A stretch of DNA of 64,000 nt from an uncultured Eubacteriales bacterium (lineage in GTDB: Bacteria; Bacillota; Clostridia; Oscillospirales; Oscillospiraceae). Numbering within the stretch: the first letter of the stretch is position 1; each line of letters opens with the position of its first letter. The translations under genes were made by a program, and so were the position numbers. The notes beneath the pieces are model-generated. The model made no database searches. It saw nothing but the letters and a program-made list of their open reading frames with translations, and was not told where the DNA came from. The stretch lies in NCBI GenBank assembly GCA_949296115.1, contig CASFNR010000013.1, positions 1 to 64,000 on the forward strand, in the 5' to 3' direction. This document shows, in pieces, positions 58,491 to 64,000 of this stretch.

Positions 58491-58978
58491 TCCGCTTCGG
58501 CTGGCGGCGGCTGGAGGGCCGAACCGGCCACGAAACCGCCTGGAAGTTACTGGAAGAACTGTACCGGGCGGAAACCGGGGAGCCCCTGCCCCCGGCGGCC
58601 CGGGGGGACCGGGGCAAGCCCTATTTCCCCGGCAGCTCCTGGCACTTTTCTCTGTCCCACACCCCCCGCCACGCCTTCTGCGTCCTCTCGGACCGGAACG
58701 TGGCAGTGGATGCAGAAGAGATGGACCGGCAGATTCATCCGGGACTGGAACAAAAAATCCTCTCCCCCGCCGAGGCAGAACGGCTGGCCCGGGAAGAGAA
58801 TCCCCGGCTGGCCCTGCTGCGGCTGTGGGTGCTGAAGGAGGCCGCCGCCAAGCTCTCCGGAGAGGGTCTCCGGGGCTACCCCAACCACACGGACTTCTCC
58901 CCCAGCGATCCCCGGGTCCGGGAAGTGGACGGCTGCGTGGTGGCCATATTGCAGGAAGAAAAGGAGACTTTGCCATGA
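58487..58978 (+). CDS. 4'-phosphopantetheinyl transferase superfamily protein
   Basis: 163 residues, a short Sfp/AcpS-superfamily enzyme. FSLSHTPRHAFCVLSDRNVAVDAEEMDR contains the conserved HS and VAVDxE, and LWVLKEAAAKLSGEGL is the WxxKEAxxK motif with the magnesium and CoA ligands. It would attach phosphopantetheine to a carrier protein; no polyketide or peptide synthetase is near, so the target is unknown. Start GTG 58487 overlaps the previous stop (GTGA). Confidence 0.85.
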   Translation: MIRFGWRRLEGRTGHETAWKLLEELYRAETGEPLPPAARGDRGKPYFPGSSWHFSLSHTPRHAFCVLSDRNVAVDAEEMDRQIHPGLEQKILSPAEAERLAREENPRLALLRLWVLKEAAAKLSGEGLRGYPNHTDFSPSDPRVREVDGCVVAILQEEKETLP

Positions 58979-59742
58979 CCTTGTTTGATACCCACGCCCA
59001 CATGGATGACCGGGCCTTTGACGCCGACCGGGACGAACTGCTGCACGCCCTGCCGGAGCAGGGCATCGGCCTGCTGATGAATCCCGGGTGCTCCCTGGCC
59101 TCCTCCCGGGCGGCCTGTGCCCTGGCGGAGGGCTATGACTACCTCTACGCCGCCGTTGGCTCCCATCCCGACGCCGCCGACGAGGTGAACGGGGAGACCC
59201 TGGAAGCCTACAGAATGTTATGGAAACAAAATCCCAAGGTAAAGGCCGTCGGGGAAATCGGCCTGGACTACCACTATGAGGACATCCCCCGGGAGATTCA
59301 GCTGCGGGCCTTCCGGGACCAGATGGCCCTGGCCCGGGAACTGGACCTGCCGGTGATCGTCCACGAGCGGGAGGCCCACGAGGACGGAATGGCAGTGGTT
59401 CGGGAGTTCCCCACGGTCACCGGGGTGTTTCACTGCTACTCCGGCTCGGCGGAGATGGCCCGGCAGCTGGTGGAGCGGGGCTGGTACATCGGCTTCACCG
59501 GGGTGCTGACCTTCAAAAACGCCCGCCGGGCCCTGGAAACCGCCCGGACCATTGACCTGAGCCGGATTGTCCTGGAGACGGACTGCCCCTACATGGCCCC
59601 GGAGCCCTTCCGGGGCCGGCGGAACGACCCGGGAAAGCTCTACCGGATGGCGGAGGTTCTGGCAGGGCTGCGGGGCATCTCCCCGGAGGAGGCCGCTCGG
59701 ATTACCCTGGAGAACGGAAAGCGGCTGTACCGGATTTCCTGA
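58975..59742 (+). CDS. tatD: TatD family hydrolase
   Basis: 255 residues: FDTHAHMDDRAFDADR with the HxH metal ligands, AVGEIGLDYHYE, PVIVHEREAHED, FHCYSGSAEMA and ETDCPYMAPEPFRG. TatD proteins are metal-dependent 3'-5' DNA exonucleases and may act on damaged DNA or D-aminoacyl-tRNA. ATG 58975 overlaps the PPTase stop (ATGA). Confidence 0.94.
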   Translation: MTLFDTHAHMDDRAFDADRDELLHALPEQGIGLLMNPGCSLASSRAACALAEGYDYLYAAVGSHPDAADEVNGETLEAYRMLWKQNPKVKAVGEIGLDYHYEDIPREIQLRAFRDQMALARELDLPVIVHEREAHEDGMAVVREFPTVTGVFHCYSGSAEMARQLVERGWYIGFTGVLTFKNARRALETARTIDLSRIVLETDCPYMAPEPFRGRRNDPGKLYRMAEVLAGLRGISPEEAARITLENGKRLYRIS

Positions 59743-59815
59743 AAAAAACCGGTGAATAATTCTGCCAGCTCTGGCAAACAATACCACCGAACATCTTTAT
59801 TTGGAGGTATTGTGT

Positions 59816-60991
59816 ATGTTCCCAAAGCGTATTGTCAGCATGCTTCTGGCGCTGTGCTGCGTCTGTGGATGTATCGGCGCGGCAGCCGCGGCAGAGGTGG
59901 AAAGCGGCAGCGTCTACTGCTTCTCGGCAGAGGACTTCTCCCAGGACGCCCTCACCGGCATCTGCCTGACGGAGGTGCCGGTAAACGGCGGGGTGTACCT
60001 GGGCACCCGGGTGCTCCGGCCCGGTGACATTCTCACCGCCGACCAGGTGGCCCAGATGACCTTCCAACCCCTGAAAACGGAGACCGACGACGTGGCCCAG
60101 GTCAGCTACCTGCCCATCTATGAATCCGCCGTGGCCCCGGAGGCCACCATGACCATCGGCATCCGGGGCAAGGAGGACAAGGCCCCCATCGCCGAGGACT
60201 CCACCCTGGAGACCTACAAGAATCTGGAAAATACTGGTAAATTAAAAGTCACCGACCCGGAAGGGGAGAATCTGACCTATTCCCTGGTGCGCCAGCCCAA
60301 GCGGGGCACCGTGACGCTGAATTCCGACGGCAGCTTCACCTACACCCCCAAGAAGAATAAGGTGGGGGTGGACTCCTTCACCTACACCGCCGCCGACCCG
60401 GCGGGGAACGTGTCCCGGGAGGCCACCGTCACCGTGACCATTCTCAAGCCCTCTGACGCCGCCCAGTACACCGACACGGTGGGCCGGGAGTGCCGTTTCG
60501 CCGCAGAGTGGATGCGCCACACCGGCATCTTCTCCGGAGAGACCATCGCTCAGGAAACCTGCTTCTCTCCGGACAAGCCGGTGACCCGGGGAGAATTTGT
60601 GACCATGCTGGTGAAGGCCCTGGACCTGCCGGTTGACGAGGAAACCGCCCTCACCGGCTACACCGATGAAGTGCCCCAGTGGCTCCAGCCCTACCTGGCC
60701 GCCGCCGTCCGGGCAGGGTTGACCGCCGGTCTGCCCAATCAGGAGGTATTCGGGGCGGAGGAGACAATCACGGGAGCGGAGGTTTCCGTGCTGCTGCAGA
60801 ACGCCCTGGACCTGACCGGAAACCAGGCCGTGCAGACCCAGGAGGGGACCCTGCCCGCCTGGGCGGCGGATGCCTGGTCCGCTGCGGTGAGCTGCGGCTT
60901 TGACTTAGAAGCCCAGGCCCCCCTGACCCGGGAGGACGCCGCCCTGGCCCTTTATCAGGCTGCCCGGTATCCCCGGGTGGAGCTGGCATAA
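59816..60991 (+). CDS. secreted protein with cadherin-like repeat and SLH domain(s)
   Basis: 391 residues. Signal peptide about 1-27 ending in AAAAAE. A first domain of unknown type, then a cadherin-like/Ig-like tandem module (about 135-205: LKVTDPEGENLTYSLVRQPKRGTVTLN, FTYTPKKNKVGVDSFTYTAADPAGN), and S-layer homology motifs near the C-terminus (FSPDKPVTRGEFVTML; VFGAEETITGAEVSVLL; PLTREDAALALYQA) that would bind the cell wall. ATG 59816 (GGAGG 8 bases upstream) rather than the one at 59801. Confidence 0.82.
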   Translation: MFPKRIVSMLLALCCVCGCIGAAAAAEVESGSVYCFSAEDFSQDALTGICLTEVPVNGGVYLGTRVLRPGDILTADQVAQMTFQPLKTETDDVAQVSYLPIYESAVAPEATMTIGIRGKEDKAPIAEDSTLETYKNLENTGKLKVTDPEGENLTYSLVRQPKRGTVTLNSDGSFTYTPKKNKVGVDSFTYTAADPAGNVSREATVTVTILKPSDAAQYTDTVGRECRFAAEWMRHTGIFSGETIAQETCFSPDKPVTRGEFVTMLVKALDLPVDEETALTGYTDEVPQWLQPYLAAAVRAGLTAGLPNQEVFGAEETITGAEVSVLLQNALDLTGNQAVQTQEGTLPAWAADAWSAAVSCGFDLEAQAPLTREDAALALYQAARYPRVELA

Positions 60992-61001
60992 GATAACGTT
61001 T

Positions 61002-61038
61002 TTTCCCGCCGGGGAATCCCCCGGCGGGAAATTTTTTT
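61002..61038 (+). terminator. terminator of the SLH protein gene
   Basis: 13-bp stem TTTCCCGCCGGGG/CCCCGGCGGGAAA followed by seven T. Confidence 0.9.
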
Positions 61039-61145
61039 CTTTTCCCCTGTTTCTTAAGGCATATTTCAGGTTTCCGGGCTACAATGGGTCTCAACCCAAG
61101 GTCATCCCGGGGCGTCTGCTCCCCGCCGGATGGAAAGGAGCCACT

Positions 61146-62849
61146 ATGAGCAAACAAAATCAGGAAAATCCCAACACTCCCCTGCCGGAGCAGGATGACG
61201 CCCTGTTTCAGGCCCTGCGCCAATCAAAAAAACAACGCCGGCGCAAGCGCATCCGCACCGCCGCCATTGGGGCAGTGGTGCTGATCGTCGCCCTGATTCT
61301 GGGCGTCACCACCCTGCGCCGCCGGGTTCGGGAACAATTCGCCATGTCCTCCACTGAGGTGCTCAACGCCCAGGCCCAGCGGGGCACCATCAGCACCCTG
61401 GTCTCCGGGTCCGGGGTACTGGCCAACGTAGACACGGAAGTGGTTTCCGCCCCCGCCGGGGTGGAGATCACCCAGATGCTGGTGGACTACGGCGACACCG
61501 TGACGGAAGGCCAGCTGCTGGCCACGGCGGACATGGCTACCGTCCGCACCGCCATGTCCCAGCTCCAGGAGGAGCTGGATGATCTGGACGACCAGATCGC
61601 CGCCGCCTCGGATGACAAGGTCAGCAGCTACATCTCCGCCGGGGTTTCCGGACGGGTCAAGACCCTCAACGCCCAGGCCGGAGACAAGGTCTCCCAGGTG
61701 ATGGTGGACAGCGGCGCCCTGGCGGTGATCTCCCTGGACGGGTATCTGGCGGTGGATGTTGAAACCGACGCCCTGGCAGAGGGAGACACCCTGACCGTGG
61801 AGCTGCCCGACGGCACCCAGGAGGAAGGAACGGTGGATGCCGTTCTGGCAGGCACCGCCACGGTGCTGGTCACCGACAACGGGCCCCTGGCGGGGGATAC
61901 CGTCCGGCTGCTGTCCCAATCCGGGGAAACCCTGGGAGAGGGAACCCTGTACATCCACAGCCCCCTGGCCGTCACCGGCTACGCCGGGACGGTGAGCACG
62001 GTGAACGCCAAGGAAAATCAGGCGGTCTACGCCTCCACCACCCTGTTCACCCTGACGGACACCACCACCAGCGCCAGCTATGACGCCCTGCTCCAGACCC
62101 GGAGCGAAACCGAGGAGGACCTGCTGGAACTGCTGAACATCCAGCAGGCCGGGGGTCTCACCGCCCCCATCTCCGGCAGCGTTTACGCCGCCGCAGACCT
62201 GGACGAGACGGAAACCGGCGGGGAAACGGCGGTGGAGCTGATTACCCTGGCCCCGGATGAACAGATGTCCGTGACCATCAGCGTGGACGAGGGGGACATT
62301 CTCTCCCTGGCCCTGGACCAGACCGCCGACGTCACCGTCAGCTCCGTCAGCGAGGACACCCTCACCGGCACGGTGACGGAAATCGACAAAACCGCCTCCG
62401 ACGGCACCTACACCGCAGTAATCACCCTGGACAAAATCGACGGAATGCTGCCGGGCATGAGCGCCAGCGTGGACGTGCGGATTGAAGGCGTGGACGACGC
62501 CATCCTCATCCCCGTGGAGGCCCTGCACCAGACCAGCACCGGCTACTATGTCTACACCACCTACGACGAGGAAACCCAGGAGTACGGCGGACAGGTGGAC
62601 GTGGTTCCCGGCCTGACCAACAGCTCCTACGCTGAAATCAAGTCCGGCCTGAACGAAGGCGACACGGTTTACTACACCGAGTCCACAGACTTCTTCGGAT
62701 TCACAGGAGGCCGGGACTTCCAGAATATGGGCGGCGGCAAGAACATGGACATGGCCGAGGGCGGCATGCCCAGCGGCATGGGCGGCGGTCAGCGGCCCGA
62801 TGCCGGCAGCGGAATGCCCCAGGGCGGCGCCCCCGGCGGACGGGATTAA
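61146..62849 (+). CDS. efflux periplasmic-adaptor-type protein (HlyD/MacA family)
   Basis: 567 residues. One N-terminal membrane helix (about 38-58), biotinyl-lipoyl-like hybrid halves (GSGVLANVDTEVVSAPAGVEITQMLVDYGDTVTEGQLLA), a short coiled coil (about 138-155), beta-barrel domains (VTISVDEGDILSLALDQTADV, GMLPGMSASVDVRIEG) and a Gly/Met-rich tail. In Gram-positives such adaptors work with MacB-like ABC exporters; both parts follow directly. The internal repeated barrel-like segment around 150-290 makes it longer than typical MacA (about 370-400). Substrate unknown. Confidence 0.85.
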   Translation: MSKQNQENPNTPLPEQDDALFQALRQSKKQRRRKRIRTAAIGAVVLIVALILGVTTLRRRVREQFAMSSTEVLNAQAQRGTISTLVSGSGVLANVDTEVVSAPAGVEITQMLVDYGDTVTEGQLLATADMATVRTAMSQLQEELDDLDDQIAAASDDKVSSYISAGVSGRVKTLNAQAGDKVSQVMVDSGALAVISLDGYLAVDVETDALAEGDTLTVELPDGTQEEGTVDAVLAGTATVLVTDNGPLAGDTVRLLSQSGETLGEGTLYIHSPLAVTGYAGTVSTVNAKENQAVYASTTLFTLTDTTTSASYDALLQTRSETEEDLLELLNIQQAGGLTAPISGSVYAAADLDETETGGETAVELITLAPDEQMSVTISVDEGDILSLALDQTADVTVSSVSEDTLTGTVTEIDKTASDGTYTAVITLDKIDGMLPGMSASVDVRIEGVDDAILIPVEALHQTSTGYYVYTTYDEETQEYGGQVDVVPGLTNSSYAEIKSGLNEGDTVYYTESTDFFGFTGGRDFQNMGGGKNMDMAEGGMPSGMGGGQRPDAGSGMPQGGAPGGRD

Positions 62850-62861
62850 GGAGGCGCTTCC

Positions 62862-63533
62862 ATGATCGACATACACGACCTTTGCAAGGTATACCTGGTG
62901 GGAGATGAGCGGGTCCGGGCCCTGGACCACGCCACCCTCCACATCTATCCCAAGGAATTTGTCAGCATCATCGGCCCCTCCGGCAGCGGCAAGTCCACCC
63001 TGATGAACATCATCGGCTGCCTGGACGTGGCGGACGCCGGAACCTATCGCCTGGACAACCTGCCCATCGAATCCTACACGGAAAATCAGCTGGCCCAGAT
63101 CCGGAACCGGAAAATCGGCTTCGTGTTCCAGAGCTTCAACCTGATTCCCAAGCTCACCGCCGAGGAAAATGTGGAGCTGCCCCTGATTTATCAGAAGGTG
63201 CCCCGGAGCGAACGGGTCCAGCGGGTGAAGGAGGCCCTGGAGCGGGTGGGCCTGACCAAGCGGGCCAGGCACCTGCCCACGGAGCTCTCCGGCGGACAGC
63301 AGCAGCGGGTGGCCATCGCCCGGGCCATCGTCACCCGGCCCAAGCTGATTCTGGCCGACGAGCCCACCGGCGCCCTGGACTCCAAAACCAGCCAGGAAAT
63401 CATCGACATCTTCCATGAGCTCCACGCCCAGGGCAACACCATCGTGCTGATTACCCACGATCCCAACGTGGCCAGACAGGCCTCCCGGTCCATCCACATT
63501 CTGGACGGCAGGATTACGGAGGTGAATCTGTAA
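62862..63533 (+). CDS. MacB/LolD-type ABC transporter ATPase
   Basis: 223 residues: Walker A GPSGSGKST (about 38-46), Q-loop FQSFNLIPKLTAEENVELP, signature ELSGGQQQRVAIARAIV, Walker B LILADEPTGALDSKT and H-loop THDPN. These match the type VII (MacB/LolD/FtsE-like) exporter family. AAGGAGG before ATG, 12 bp after the adaptor gene; the stop overlaps the permease start. Confidence 0.95.
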   Translation: MIDIHDLCKVYLVGDERVRALDHATLHIYPKEFVSIIGPSGSGKSTLMNIIGCLDVADAGTYRLDNLPIESYTENQLAQIRNRKIGFVFQSFNLIPKLTAEENVELPLIYQKVPRSERVQRVKEALERVGLTKRARHLPTELSGGQQQRVAIARAIVTRPKLILADEPTGALDSKTSQEIIDIFHELHAQGNTIVLITHDPNVARQASRSIHILDGRITEVNL

Positions 63534-64000
63534 TGTTATCTCTGAAAATGGCCCTGCGGTCCATCGGCTCCAACAAAATGCGGGCGGTGCTGACCATGCT
63601 GGGCATTATCATCGGCGTGATGGCCCTGGTGGTGCTGGTGAGTCTGGTCAGCGGCGCCACCCAATCCGTCACCGACACCATCTCCAGCCTGGGCAGCAGC
63701 CTGCTCAGCGTCACCATCGAGGACGACAAAGGCCAGCCCCTGGACCTGGACACCCTGCGGCAGTGGTCGGAGGAGGAAGGGGACCTGGGGAAGCTGGCTC
63801 CCTGCATTACCGACTCCGCCCAGGGCACCGGCAGCGAAGGCAGCGGCTCCGTGACGGTCTACGGCACCACGGAGGACTACTATGACATCCAGGGTCTGCA
63901 GCTGTCCATGGGCCGGTGGCTGAAGCAGTCCGACGTGGACAGCCACACCTATGTGTGCGTGCTCAACGAGGCCGCCGCGGAGGAGCTTGTGGGCTACACC
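63533..64000 (+). CDS. MacB-like ABC transporter permease (cut by the right edge)
   Basis: 156 codons visible. N-terminal MLSLKMALRSIGSNKMRAVLTMLGIIIGV is the classic MacB/FtsX start, giving membrane helix 1 (about 18-42), followed by the outer MacB core domain (QSVTDTISSLGSSLLSVTIED...). The ATG overlaps the ATPase stop codon (TAATG). Together with the two preceding genes it makes a tripartite exporter. Confidence 0.92.
   Translation, partial: MLSLKMALRSIGSNKMRAVLTMLGIIIGVMALVVLVSLVSGATQSVTDTISSLGSSLLSVTIEDDKGQPLDLDTLRQWSEEEGDLGKLAPCITDSAQGTGSEGSGSVTVYGTTEDYYDIQGLQLSMGRWLKQSDVDSHTYVCVLNEAAAEELVGYT

Overview
The window is about 60% GC and reads as chromosome of a Gram-positive anaerobe of the Clostridia, most likely Oscillospiraceae (Flavonifractor/Lawsonibacter-like). 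Supporting features are NfnAB transhydrogenase, rubrerythrin, an orphan OadB-type sodium pump subunit, ECF transporters, DUF1836, an SLH protein, consensus sigma-A promoters and strong AGGAGG ribosome sites. No phage, insertion sequence, CRISPR array or rRNA was found. A single tRNA-Leu(CAA) and a perfect parS site are present.

Layout: 1-9.8 kb holds glycyl-tRNA synthetase (cut at the edge), plsC, cca with a ComEC-like lipoprotein, an EF-G/TetM-like GTPase fused to a NYN nuclease domain, and small membrane proteins. 8.9-14.9 kb is the aspartate-to-threonine pathway: thrC-thrB leftward and hom-lysC-asd rightward. 15-21 kb has an acyltransferase, a GNAT enzyme, and an operon of SAM hydrolase plus ECF transporter S, AA and T components. 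21-23.3 kb carries a cation/proton antiporter and MgtC. 23.4-33 kb is an accessory catabolic locus: PrpR-type regulator, four-carbon acid sugar kinase, sialidase-fold protein, Fe-alcohol dehydrogenase, DHDPS-family aldolase, PdxA2, SLC13-type permease and a VOC protein. 33-37.2 kb has tRNA-Leu, hisS, mgsA, minD and pta. 37.2-37.7 kb is a non-coding tandem array of 140-bp units. 37.7-40.4 kb has an ArsB/NhaD-type transporter, a 38-residue membrane peptide and oadB. 40.7-45.5 kb has yitT, guaB and nfnBA. 45.6-49.2 kb has serS, pspC, parB and soj with parS. 49.5-60 kb has DUF1836, hflKC, zinc-ribbon and cell-envelope proteins, rubrerythrin, a phosphopantetheinyl transferase, tatD and an SLH protein. 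61.1-64 kb is a MacAB-type efflux operon cut at the right edge.

Two things stand out. First, the genes at 25.4-33 kb line up as a route one carbon longer than glucarate breakdown. A seven-carbon 3-deoxy-2-ketoaldarate (for example Dha of pectin RG-II) would be released by a sialidase-fold enzyme and split to pyruvate plus a C4 semialdehyde. That would be reduced to a tetronate, phosphorylated, and oxidatively decarboxylated to DHAP. Second, the 140-bp array carries a hairpin whose 6-bp stem differs in sequence in all three copies yet always pairs, which is an internal covariation signal for a structured RNA.

Three reading-frame breaks occur close together (guaB 42.23 kb, nfnB 43.63 kb, hflK 50.35 kb) and none was seen elsewhere. 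Assembly or consensus errors are as likely as real gene loss, and raw reads would decide.
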